Positions 17,597-25,083 of a DNA stretch of 64,000 bases are shown one piece after another; the first letter of the stretch is position 1, and each line of letters opens with the position of its first letter. Both the position numbers and the translations under genes were made by a program. The notes under the pieces were generated by a model that saw nothing but the letters and a program-made list of their open reading frames with translations, was not told the origin of the DNA and made no database searches. The DNA comes from Paenibacillus sp. HB172176 (GTDB lineage: Bacteria; Bacillota; Bacilli; Paenibacillales; Paenibacillaceae): contig NZ_JAATHD010000001.1 of assembly GCF_011947265.1 (NCBI RefSeq), forward strand, positions 124,001 to 188,000. The letters are read 5' to 3'.

Positions 17597-17724
17597 AGAT
17601 ATGTAATAAAGCTCCAGACGTTGATCGGGTATGCGATAGGCTGAAAGTGCGGGGAGTTAAGGTAGTGAATGGAGGGATAACGCGCCATTGGGAGGCGGTG
17701 GACGGCTTGTTTTGGGGATCCTGA
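17597..17724 (+). pseudogene. glyoxalase/bleomycin-resistance family scrap
   Basis: The frame reads APDVDRVCDRLKVRGVKVV and then NGGITRHWEAVDGLFWGS before a stop. This matches the C-terminal half of vicinal-oxygen-chelate (glyoxalase) proteins, where VxDVDxVxxRL...GV is followed by a glycine-rich turn and a final metal-binding Glu segment. That final segment and the N-terminal half are absent. It has no ribosome site of its own. Confidence 0.5.
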
Positions 17725-17788
17725 CGGGCATTTGTAGGAGATTTTGCAGGTGCTGTATTGAATGGAGATTAACGAGGAGGGAACTGTA

Positions 17789-18304
17789 ATGGTGAACAAT
17801 TCTTCGGCTGTTATTGAGCAATACATGCGGAACCTGGACAGCTATTCGATAGAGCAGCTGCGGTTTAAATGCAAAGATGACATATGGTCGGTCGGGCAAA
17901 TGTATATCCACGTAATCGAAGTGGCGAAAGAGTACATCGGGCACATTGAAACATGCAGTAGGGCAACGGACGAAGAGCCTGAAGGCAAGACGGAAGACGG
18001 TACGAAGGCGCTTGGCGAAAATGAGTGGCCCAATATCCGCGTGAAACTTGAAGAATCGCCCAACGCGACAAGAAACCCCGAGAGCAAGGATGAAATTATA
18101 GCTGGCCTGGAGCAGGTGCTGGAGAAGTTAGACTACTGGGCGGGTTGCGTTGATGAGACGAATCCGGCTTGCAAAGTGCGCCATGGCTGGTTTGGCTGGC
18201 TGGACGCACGTGAGTGGTTTGAGTTGGTTGGCATGCACAGCAGACATCATTTGCGCCAGAAGGCGAGGCTGGACGAGAGTCTGGCGGAGGCTGGCATAAG
18301 ATAG
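17789..18304 (+). CDS. DinB-like four-helix protein
   Basis: 171 residues from the chosen ATG. GAGGAGGG lies seven bases upstream, whereas an in-frame ATG 27 bases earlier has no ribosome site. The helical content, the MYIHVIEV histidine near residue 42 and the HSRHHLRQ histidines near residue 152 match the DinB/YfiT-like metal-binding triad. Family members include thiol-transferases and stress proteins; this one's function is unknown. It converges on the WYL gene with a 39-base gap. Confidence 0.8.
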   Translation: MVNNSSAVIEQYMRNLDSYSIEQLRFKCKDDIWSVGQMYIHVIEVAKEYIGHIETCSRATDEEPEGKTEDGTKALGENEWPNIRVKLEESPNATRNPESKDEIIAGLEQVLEKLDYWAGCVDETNPACKVRHGWFGWLDAREWFELVGMHSRHHLRQKARLDESLAEAGIR

Positions 18305-18343
18305 GCCGATGAAAGACTGTTGATAGTGATCTACGAATGCTCG

Positions 18344-19147
18344 TCATTCCTCTAAGGTGTACCTCGCCAGAGCCTTGGCTGCACTTTCACGCATGCGTCG
18401 CTTCAGCTTTTCGCCTTCGACAATCCTTACGCGCAAGCCGAGGAAGCGGATTTTGGATAGCAGAAATTCGCTTTCTCCCCCAAGATAAGTGACTCTAATT
18501 CGGTAAATCTCGGTTTCTTCATCGAAGCTAACCTTCTTATCAAAGCAAGAGAAGGCATACAGAATACGCGACAGCTCCTCGTTATAGCTCTTCACAATTT
18601 CAATGACGGCTTCTTCTTGCCGCTCTTTGAGAAGCCTCGCCACTCTGGCACGCAGCTTCTGGATACGATCGAGTGGAACCGCTATTTCTTCGAGGCTGAT
18701 GATATGCGAGAGTCTCGTAGACATAAGGGCTCGGTTTCTTGTGTTGTACCACAGCAGATACCATTCACGCTTTACCATGCTGTATTCGAGCTTGATGGGA
18801 AGGCCGTTTTGATTTGACTTCGTTCCGCCATGCTTCAATCGAAGGGAGAGGCGAATGCCGCTATTATTCATAATCGCGCGTCGACATGGACGGATGAGAG
18901 GATGATAGACTTGCTTCTCTTTGCTTTTCGCTTTCTCTATGATGATCTCCTGACTCGAATGTGCTGCTTCCTGCTTCAGCATCGCTCGTAATTTGTTCAA
19001 GGTATCAGGTGTGAAAGCATCATTTGCTGCAGGATGCTCCAGCATGGTTCTAAGCCAAGCTCTCTCCCCGGAAGTAAGCGCAAGCGAATCCGTCTCTTCC
19101 AGGCGGTTCATCATCCCGACATTGAAGATTTTCTCAAATGGATTCAT
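18344..19147 (-). CDS. WYL-domain regulator, second of pair
   Basis: 267 residues from the ATG at 19147, whose codon lies within the end of the upstream WYL gene (14-base overlap in another frame). Longer versions of this frame are shadows of that gene. An N-terminal helical region (MNPFEKIFNVG) precedes a WYL-like core with the ligand-pocket strands REWYLLWYNTRNRALMSTRLSHI, split here as REWYLLWY and STRLSHI, and a C-terminal WCX-like domain. No canonical DNA-binding helix is clear. It may be a non-DNA-binding partner of the first WYL protein. Translational coupling suggests a hetero-complex. Confidence 0.8.
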   Translation of the reverse strand: MNPFEKIFNVGMMNRLEETDSLALTSGERAWLRTMLEHPAANDAFTPDTLNKLRAMLKQEAAHSSQEIIIEKAKSKEKQVYHPLIRPCRRAIMNNSGIRLSLRLKHGGTKSNQNGLPIKLEYSMVKREWYLLWYNTRNRALMSTRLSHIISLEEIAVPLDRIQKLRARVARLLKERQEEAVIEIVKSYNEELSRILYAFSCFDKKVSFDEETEIYRIRVTYLGGESEFLLSKIRFLGLRVRIVEGEKLKRRMRESAAKALARYTLEE

Positions 19148-20447
19148 AATAGGTCGCAAGCTCCTTCCATTCTTCAATAAATTCCTTGCGAAGCCATGCG
19201 GGCTCGAGCACCTCGCAGCTTGAGCCGAAGCTGCGCAGCCAAGGCTTGATTTCATAAATGCCGTTGACATGTATTTCATAAAGGATGGTTTGCTCTGATT
19301 CTTCTGTGATTGTCCCCCATTGTCCTTGGGCTTCAACTCGCTCTCTAACGAAGTTAACGCCAGCGGGATCCGGGTGGAAGAAACGCGCAACTACCTTCAA
19401 GGGGCGCAGCGTGTCTATGACCCAGCTGTTCTGCAATTGCTGCTCTACCGAGCCCAGGCGCTGACCGAATTCCTCGACAGGAACCGATTCTCCCAGCTCA
19501 ACTTGAGTCAAGCCCTCCATACGATATTTGATCATTCCCATCCTGGGATGGCTGCCGACCAAATACCATCTGCCATATTGATGATCATAAATGACGCGAA
19601 GAGGCAACGTCGTTTGCGCTTGTCCATTCGTTTCGCGCTCAAATAAGGGATTCGTGTTCTTCGAAGCGTAGTTCTTTCCCTTCTTGGGCGATAAGTAGAG
19701 AAATTCAATCTTTCTTCTCTCTCGAATGGCTTGAGATAGAATGGGGAGATGCGCTTCGTCGAGAATGCGTGAATGATAATGATATTTGTACGTCAAAACC
19801 TCGGTTGCTTCAAAATTCCATTGCCGTATTCGCAAAGCCTTCTTCAGCGTATCGCGCAGCAGATAGCCTTGGACGGACGGAACCTGCGTGTTCGCCATCA
19901 CATCGACGAAATCATAAAGATCGAGCAGTTCGTCATCATATAATTCATTCATCAAATCATTGGCGGCTCGGTAGTGAATCGGCCTTGCTTCGCCGCAGCG
20001 CAGAATAACGCCGATTTCCTCCAAATACTTCAAATCTCCGCGCAATGTTTTCTCATCCGGACACGGGAAATCCGAGAGCATCTCGTCATTGCAGAGCTCG
20101 AGCAATTGCTTTACGGTCAGCTCTTGATCCTGCAATTGCATAATTAGGAACGATAAACGAGCGCACTCGGATTCCTTCATCGATTTCGTGCGAAAGAGAA
20201 AGAGGAGCAGCGGATCCGAGGATTCGTAATGATTGTAACGCAAGCCCTCTGACAGTTGAGATGCTTGCTCCGCAGCCAGCGCGAGCTGCAGATTGTTTCT
20301 CGTATCGTTCAAATATCGCAAGGTTTTGTCATAGGTATGAACGGAAATGCCGAGCCGCTCGGCGAACTGTTGCCGGTTATAGGCTCCGCCGGTAAGAGAC
20401 AGCATGCGCAGGAATTGAATCTCTTTGTCAAAGCTTTCTTTTGCCAT
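19134..20447 (-). CDS. WYL-domain transcriptional regulator, first of pair
   Basis: 437 residues. An N-terminal winged helix-turn-helix (YNRQQFAERLGISVHTYDKT, residues about 22-41) is followed by a helical extension, a WYL domain (RKIEFLYLSPKKGKNY with YGRWYLVGSHPR near residue 298) and a WCX tail. WYL regulators bind nucleic-acid-like or nucleotide ligands. It is divergent from the RlaP-type nucleotidyltransferase gene 206 bases away and so is a candidate regulator of it. AAGGAG lies ten bases before the ATG, which is overlapped by a short upstream frame. Confidence 0.88.
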   Translation of the reverse strand: MAKESFDKEIQFLRMLSLTGGAYNRQQFAERLGISVHTYDKTLRYLNDTRNNLQLALAAEQASQLSEGLRYNHYESSDPLLLFLFRTKSMKESECARLSFLIMQLQDQELTVKQLLELCNDEMLSDFPCPDEKTLRGDLKYLEEIGVILRCGEARPIHYRAANDLMNELYDDELLDLYDFVDVMANTQVPSVQGYLLRDTLKKALRIRQWNFEATEVLTYKYHYHSRILDEAHLPILSQAIRERRKIEFLYLSPKKGKNYASKNTNPLFERETNGQAQTTLPLRVIYDHQYGRWYLVGSHPRMGMIKYRMEGLTQVELGESVPVEEFGQRLGSVEQQLQNSWVIDTLRPLKVVARFFHPDPAGVNFVRERVEAQGQWGTITEESEQTILYEIHVNGIYEIKPWLRSFGSSCEVLEPAWLRKEFIEEWKELATYYESI

Positions 20448-20475
20448 AGGGGATCGTCTCCTTGCCTTGTTGCAT
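20428..20475 (-). CDS. possible 15-codon leader peptide (uORF)
   Basis: A frame starting at the ATG at 20475 with an optimal AAGGAGG nine bases upstream encodes MQQGKETIPYGKRKL and stops at 20428, inside the first codons of the WYL gene (+1 relative frame). The WYL start has its own AAGGAG, so ribosomes could terminate and restart. Whether it is translated is unknown. Confidence 0.4.
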   Translation of the reverse strand: MQQGKETIPYGKRKL

Positions 20476-20653
20476 GGAATGGTTCCTCCTTATTGTACCA
20501 ATTGTGAATGATGGAGAAAATGGGAAATAATCAAACTCGTCATACTTTCACCATGTTCGAATTGAGTTATATGAGCGAAGATAAGGGCAAGGAGTAGGCG
20601 GAATAAACCGGGAGCGAAGGCGTGGAGGGGAAGGGAAAGGGGGATATCCAGCG

Positions 20654-21439
20654 ATGATACTAATCGATAAAGAAACGATAAGAGAGCAATTGGCAATTCT
20701 GGAGCAGGAGGAAGAGATACGAATCCTGTACGCTTGCGAATCAGGGAGCCGGGCGTGGGGGTTTCCTTCTCAGGACAGCGATTATGATGTGAGATTTATC
20801 TATATCCGAAAGCCGGAGTGGTATCTTTCCATTTTTGATAAGAGAGATGTCATAGAAAGGCCGATCAGCGATAGTCTGGACATAAGCGGCTGGGATTTGC
20901 GCAAGGCGCTGAAGCTGTATCGGAAGTCTAATCCCCCGTTGCTGGAGTGGCTGCAGTCGCCGATTCCTTATATGGAGAAGTTCAGTGTTGCCGAGCAGCT
21001 TCGAGCGATCTCTCCGTTGACCTTTTCTCCGAAAGCGTGCATGTTTCATTATTTGAATATGGCGCGAGGCAACTATCGGGACTATCTGCAAGGGGAGCGG
21101 GTGAGGATTAAGAAATACTTCTATGTGCTAAGGCCGGTGCTGGCATGCGAATGGATCGAGAGATACGGTGAGATGCCGCCGATGGCATTCGATGAGCTGG
21201 TTGAACGGTTGATTCCAGAATCGACTGAGCTTTGGGAGGTTGTCCAGCGTTTGCTTGCCCGGAAGAGAGCAGGCGAGGAACTGGATATGGAGCCTAAGCT
21301 AAACTCTATTAATGATTATCTCGAGGAACAATTAACGAGACTAAGCGAGGTTGCGAGTGTTCAGCAATCGGCCGGCGCGCGATTGGACGAACAATTAGAT
21401 GATTTATTCCGTTCGGCTTTGAAGGAAGTATGGGGTTAG
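20654..21439 (+). CDS. RlaP/YcgL-type DNA-polymerase-beta-fold nucleotidyltransferase
   Basis: 261 residues. The polymerase-beta motif SGSRAWGF...SDYDVRFIYI (about residues 30-55) gives the GS motif and two catalytic Asp. The C-terminal helical domain with ARGNYRDYLQG and KKYFYVLRPVLACEW fits the YcgL/RlaP family (PF10127), named for its association with RNA ligases in RNA-repair loci. It presumably adds nucleotides to an RNA end. The divergent WYL pair is its likely regulator. No ligase or kinase gene accompanies it here; the short scrap downstream may be what is left of a partner gene. Confidence 0.85.
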   Translation: MILIDKETIREQLAILEQEEEIRILYACESGSRAWGFPSQDSDYDVRFIYIRKPEWYLSIFDKRDVIERPISDSLDISGWDLRKALKLYRKSNPPLLEWLQSPIPYMEKFSVAEQLRAISPLTFSPKACMFHYLNMARGNYRDYLQGERVRIKKYFYVLRPVLACEWIERYGEMPPMAFDELVERLIPESTELWEVVQRLLARKRAGEELDMEPKLNSINDYLEEQLTRLSEVASVQQSAGARLDEQLDDLFRSALKEVWG

Positions 21440-21477
21440 TTTTGTGGTAAAACTGAAATTTGGAAAGGAAGGTTAGC

Positions 21478-21531
21478 ATGGCTATCATGCAAGTGAAATC
21501 AACAAATCCGCGATTTAGCTTTTTGATTTGA
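21478..21531 (+). pseudogene. 17-codon gene-start remnant after the RlaP-type gene
   Basis: GGAAAGGAAGG lies four bases before an ATG that opens MAIMQVKSTNPRFSFLI and then stops. The position (39 bases after the nucleotidyltransferase stop), the strong ribosome site and the terminator 35 bases on suggest the head of an operon gene whose body was deleted, leaving the operon's terminator. From memory the opening resembles methyltransferases of RNA-repair clusters; this needs a search. Confidence 0.4.
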
Positions 21532-21565
21532 GGTTATGATGACAAAAGAAGACGAATTGCACGCT

Positions 21566-21591
21566 AATCCAGTCCCAGGGCTGGATTTTTT
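21566..21591 (+). terminator. rho-independent terminator
   Basis: AATCCAG-T-CCC and GGG-CTGGATT arms are followed by a run of T. It ends the nucleotidyltransferase transcription unit. Confidence 0.8.
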
Positions 21592-21667
21592 GTGTCCGCC
21601 ATTTGGAATTCCCTCCCCTCATGCGATACACTGATTAGTAGAATATTGAATAGAGGAGGGCTTTACG

Positions 21668-23170
21668 ATGAGCTTCGGCAACGACAATGTCTATATGGGA
21701 GATAATAAAGTGCTGCAGCATTTCGAGCAGCTGTCCAAGATTCCGCGGGGATCTGGCAATGAGAAGGCGGTCAGCGATTATGTGGCAGACTTCGCTAGAG
21801 CGCGAGGCTGCGAGGTGCTGCAGGACGAGCATGATAATCTCATCATACGCAAGCCTGCTTCGAAGGGCTGCGAAGCGGCTCCGACGGTTATTTTCCAGGG
21901 GCATCTGGATATGGTATGCGAGAAGAATAAGTCGACGGTGCATGATTTCACGAAGGACCCTATTCGCTTTCGTATCGAGGGAGATATAATCTATGCGGAA
22001 GGCACGACGCTTGGAGGCGATAACGGAATTGCCGTTGCAACGGCCTTGGCGATTATGGATTCCCCCGAGCTGCAGCATCCCGAGCTTGAGATTCTGATGA
22101 CGACGGAGGAAGAGACGAGCATGGGAGGCGCGTTCCAGCTTGACGCCTCGCCGCTTAAGGGGAGAATGATGATTAATTTCGATTCCGATCGCGAAGGAAT
22201 CCTGTTCGTGAGCAGCGCCGGCGGGGTGAATCTGTATCATGAGCTTCAGCTTGCTTGGGAGGGCAGGGAGGATGCGGAAAGCACCAGCCCGTATACCATC
22301 AGCGTGCAAGGCTTGATGGGCGGACATTCCGGCGACGACATTATTCATGAACGAGGCAACGCCAACAAGCTGCTGGGCAGAGTTCTCGATGATTTGCGCA
22401 GACATGTTGAATTCGAGCTTGCAGGCTTGACTGGTGGAATGAAGGTGAACGCGATTCCGCGCGAAGCGGAGGCGCTGGTCTACTTGAGCAAAGAGGGCAA
22501 GGAGACGGCGGCAGCAAGGATCGCGCAGTTAAATCACATTTTGCAGGATGAGTTTCAAGCAAGCGACCGTGATATCAAGGTCGTGCTTCAAGCAGGCTTT
22601 GAATCAGAAGGGGCAGCAGCGGAGGCGGCGCAAGCTAATGCAGGGAGACGATTGACGGAGGAGATCAAACAGAAGGTCATTTCCTTGCTGCTGCTCATTC
22701 CAAACGGCGTACTCAGCATGGACAAGCATATGGACAATTTGGTTCGGACATCGTCGAATCTCGGCGTTGTTGCGATGACGGAGAATCATATCGCGATGCG
22801 GAGTCTGGCAAGAAGCTCGGTTCGTTCGCAAATAGACGTAGTGGTGAATGAAATGGAGGCGCTGGCCGACGCTATAGGTTGCGAATTCCGGAAGGATCAA
22901 TATTTCCCGGGCTGGCCTTATCGGGCGGAGTCCAGATTGCGCCCGATTTTCGAGGAGGTCTATGCCCGTCGCTTCGGCAAACCGCTTGAGATCAAGGCGA
23001 TTCACGCGGGACTGGAATGCGGCGTGCTTATCGAGAAGCTGCCGGAGCTTGACGCGGTATCCTGCGGGCCCAATTTATTCGATATTCATACGCCGCAGGA
23101 GCATCTATCCATTTCTTCGGTGGAACGGACATGGGGGTTTCTCCAAGAGGTGCTTAAGGAGCTTAAATAA
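21668..23170 (+). CDS. pepD: aminoacyl-histidine dipeptidase (beta-Ala-His dipeptidase)
   Basis: 500 residues, typical of PepD (M20 family). Metal-binding signatures are GHLDMVCEKN near residue 79, TLGGDNGIAVATA near residue 117, and TTEEETSMGGAF near residue 152, which carries the catalytic Glu. The late IHAGLECGVL and CGPNLFDIHTPQEHLSI motifs complete the active site. It hydrolyses Xaa-His and similar dipeptides in the cytosol. GGAGGG precedes the ATG. The aldo/keto reductase follows after 13 bases. Confidence 0.95.
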   Translation: MSFGNDNVYMGDNKVLQHFEQLSKIPRGSGNEKAVSDYVADFARARGCEVLQDEHDNLIIRKPASKGCEAAPTVIFQGHLDMVCEKNKSTVHDFTKDPIRFRIEGDIIYAEGTTLGGDNGIAVATALAIMDSPELQHPELEILMTTEEETSMGGAFQLDASPLKGRMMINFDSDREGILFVSSAGGVNLYHELQLAWEGREDAESTSPYTISVQGLMGGHSGDDIIHERGNANKLLGRVLDDLRRHVEFELAGLTGGMKVNAIPREAEALVYLSKEGKETAAARIAQLNHILQDEFQASDRDIKVVLQAGFESEGAAAEAAQANAGRRLTEEIKQKVISLLLLIPNGVLSMDKHMDNLVRTSSNLGVVAMTENHIAMRSLARSSVRSQIDVVVNEMEALADAIGCEFRKDQYFPGWPYRAESRLRPIFEEVYARRFGKPLEIKAIHAGLECGVLIEKLPELDAVSCGPNLFDIHTPQEHLSISSVERTWGFLQEVLKELK

Positions 23171-23183
23171 GGGAGATGGGGAA

Positions 23184-24155
23184 ATGAGATTTCGTGAACT
23201 GCCTGGTACGGATTTGGAGTCTGCGGTCATCGGCCTCGGAACGGTTGGCTTTGGAAGCAAGCAGGATGAGGAATCCTCCTTTGCCTTGTTGGATCGGTAT
23301 GTGGAGCTCGGAGGCAATTTCATTGATACGGCGAATATTTACGCCGATTTTCTTGGCGGAGAGAAAGGACTTAGCGAGAAGACGATTGGACGTTGGCTGA
23401 GCTCGCGCGGCTCGAGAAGTGATGTCATTCTATCGACCAAAGGAGCGCATCCTCCGTTCGACGGATCGAGCCGCAAACGGTTGGATGCAGCTTCAATAGC
23501 GAGTGATTTGCATGAAAGTTTGGAGAGGCTTCAGACGGATCGAATCGACCTGTATTTTCTGCATCGGGATGACCCGGATATGGAGGTGCGGAATATTATG
23601 GATGCTCTCCATGAGCATGTTGCAGCGGGGGAGATCCGCTATATCGGCGCTTCCAATTGGAAGCCTGCCCGAATCGAAGAGGCGAACCGGTATGCGCGAG
23701 AAATCGGCAAGACGCCCTTTGTTGCAAGCCAGCCCCATTGGAACCTGGCTTCCTTGAATCCGGGGGCGATGGCGGAGGACATGACTGCCGTAGATGATGA
23801 AGCGTACGCTTATTATGTGGGCGCGGGACTGGCGGTGTTCGCTTATTCCTCGCAAGCCGGAGGGTTTTTCAGCGGTCGTTACGGAAGGGGGACAAGACCG
23901 GATTCGGGCAGCGCGGGCCATGTGGAGAAGATGTATGCGAATGAGGAAAGCTACCGCAGGCTTGAACGGGTGCAGGAGCTGGCGGCAGAGCTGGGAGTGA
24001 GTCCATCTCAAGTTACGCTCGCCTATCTCACCTCGCAGCCTTTTCCGGTTATCGCGCTTGCCGGCGTGACGAAGCTTGCGTATCTCGAGGATAGCTGCAA
24101 GGCGGGGGATTTGAAGCTGACTGATGAGCAGTTATCTTATTTGGTCAATGGCTGA
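23184..24155 (+). CDS. aldo/keto reductase
   Basis: 323 residues from the ATG at 23184, preceded by GGGAGATGGGG. A longer in-frame version upstream only shadows pepD. The catalytic tetrad is visible: Asp and Tyr in FIDTANIY, Lys in VILSTKGA and His in LYFLHRDD. The NADPH phosphate/adenine region is near GVTKLAYLEDS. Substrate is unknown. It is probably cotranscribed with pepD. Confidence 0.92.
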   Translation: MRFRELPGTDLESAVIGLGTVGFGSKQDEESSFALLDRYVELGGNFIDTANIYADFLGGEKGLSEKTIGRWLSSRGSRSDVILSTKGAHPPFDGSSRKRLDAASIASDLHESLERLQTDRIDLYFLHRDDPDMEVRNIMDALHEHVAAGEIRYIGASNWKPARIEEANRYAREIGKTPFVASQPHWNLASLNPGAMAEDMTAVDDEAYAYYVGAGLAVFAYSSQAGGFFSGRYGRGTRPDSGSAGHVEKMYANEESYRRLERVQELAAELGVSPSQVTLAYLTSQPFPVIALAGVTKLAYLEDSCKAGDLKLTDEQLSYLVNG

Positions 24156-24233
24156 GGATTAATGCTCAATCAACGGGTAAGCAAACGATAGTCGGTTGAA
24201 CTGCGTCGGAATTCCTATATGACGAATGCTCTT

Positions 24234-24442
24234 ACGGACATTTTTGACTCTTACAGAGCGTAAAGCTAGAGTTTGAAATTGTAACGGACATTTTCGGCTG
24301 TTACAGATGATAGTAGTGGATGAAAAGGTAATTTTGTCGGTTTAAAGGTCAAAAATGTCCGCTAGAATCTGAAATCAGCTCAAACTTGCTTCTAAGGGTC
24401 GAAAATGTCCGTTGCGCTTCGTCATTGACATTTTTAGTTGTT
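24234..24442. repeat. dispersed ACGGACATTTT repeats in both orientations
   Basis: Two forward units (ACGGACATTTTTGACTCTTAC at 24234 less its last base, and a similar unit at 24283-24304) and two inverted units (24344-24363 and 24393-24412, core GTC-RAAAATGTCCG) are spaced about 50 bases apart. A fifth partial copy (GACATTTTTAG) supplies the -35 region of the marR promoter. The remainder of 24156-24492 has no gene. Confidence 0.7.
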
Positions 24443-24469
24443 GTGAATATAATTGCTTTAACAACTAAA
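24425..24469 (+). promoter_or_regulatory. sigma-A promoter with overlapping MarR-type operator
   Basis: TTGACA (24425-24430), 17-base spacer and TATAAT (24448-24453) are a full consensus promoter. A perfect 10-base inverted repeat (TTTAGTTGTT at 24433-24442, AACAACTAAA at 24460-24469) brackets the -10 box, ideally placed for autorepression by the MarR protein encoded 24 bases downstream. Confidence 0.8.
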
Positions 24470-24492
24470 TTAACCTGAAGGAGATCATTCTG

Positions 24493-25062
24493 ATGAATGA
24501 GAAGCATGACCAGCAGGAATCGCATGACCCGCAGATATCGCAGGAACCCCATGAACCGCAGGAATCGCATGCTCAACTAGATCAGCTAGATCAACATAAT
24601 CAGCTTCGGCTCGCTGGGAAGCGGAAGTATAACGAAGTCATGGACAGCTCGGCAGGCTTTCTGATGGGCGTGACGTATCGCAAGATGTCGACCATGTTCA
24701 TGCAGAAGCTGAAGCCGTTCAAGGTTACATCGGAGCAGTGGATCGTTTTGTATTGCATCAGCCAGAGGAATGGGATTATCCAGAAGGATATCGCGGAGCG
24801 GGTCGGGAAGGACCGGCCAACGGTCACGAGGATTCTGGATGTGCTCGCAGACAAAGGGCTTGTCTCCAAGAAAGCTGATGAAGCAGACAGAAGATCGTTC
24901 CTGGTGTATGCGACTGCGGAAGGCCGTCAACTGATCGAACAGACGATTGAACTGGAGCATCTCTCCATTGAAGAAGCGACGGCGGGAATAAGCCCGGAGG
25001 AGTATGATTTGCTGGTCAGACTTCTCAGGCGCATCGGCGATAATATCGACGGAAAATTTTGA
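24493..25062 (+). CDS. MarR-family transcriptional regulator
   Basis: 189 residues. The N-terminal 38 residues are an unusual low-complexity His/Gln/Glu/Pro stretch (short repeats such as QESHDPQ and QEPHEPQ). The MarR winged-helix core follows: IQKDIAERVGKDRPTVTRIL recognition helices, then DEADRRSFLVYAT as the wing. It probably represses its own operon with the MFS gene through the inverted repeat in its promoter and is released by a drug or phenolic ligand. Confidence 0.9.
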   Translation: MNEKHDQQESHDPQISQEPHEPQESHAQLDQLDQHNQLRLAGKRKYNEVMDSSAGFLMGVTYRKMSTMFMQKLKPFKVTSEQWIVLYCISQRNGIIQKDIAERVGKDRPTVTRILDVLADKGLVSKKADEADRRSFLVYATAEGRQLIEQTIELEHLSIEEATAGISPEEYDLLVRLLRRIGDNIDGKF

Positions 25063-25083
25063 GAGCGGAGGAATCCATGCATC

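Noticed and set aside
22962..23183. N-terminal extension of the aldo/keto reductase
   Set aside because: It overlaps pepD in another frame, and the internal ATG at 23184 has a ribosome site and a typical family start.
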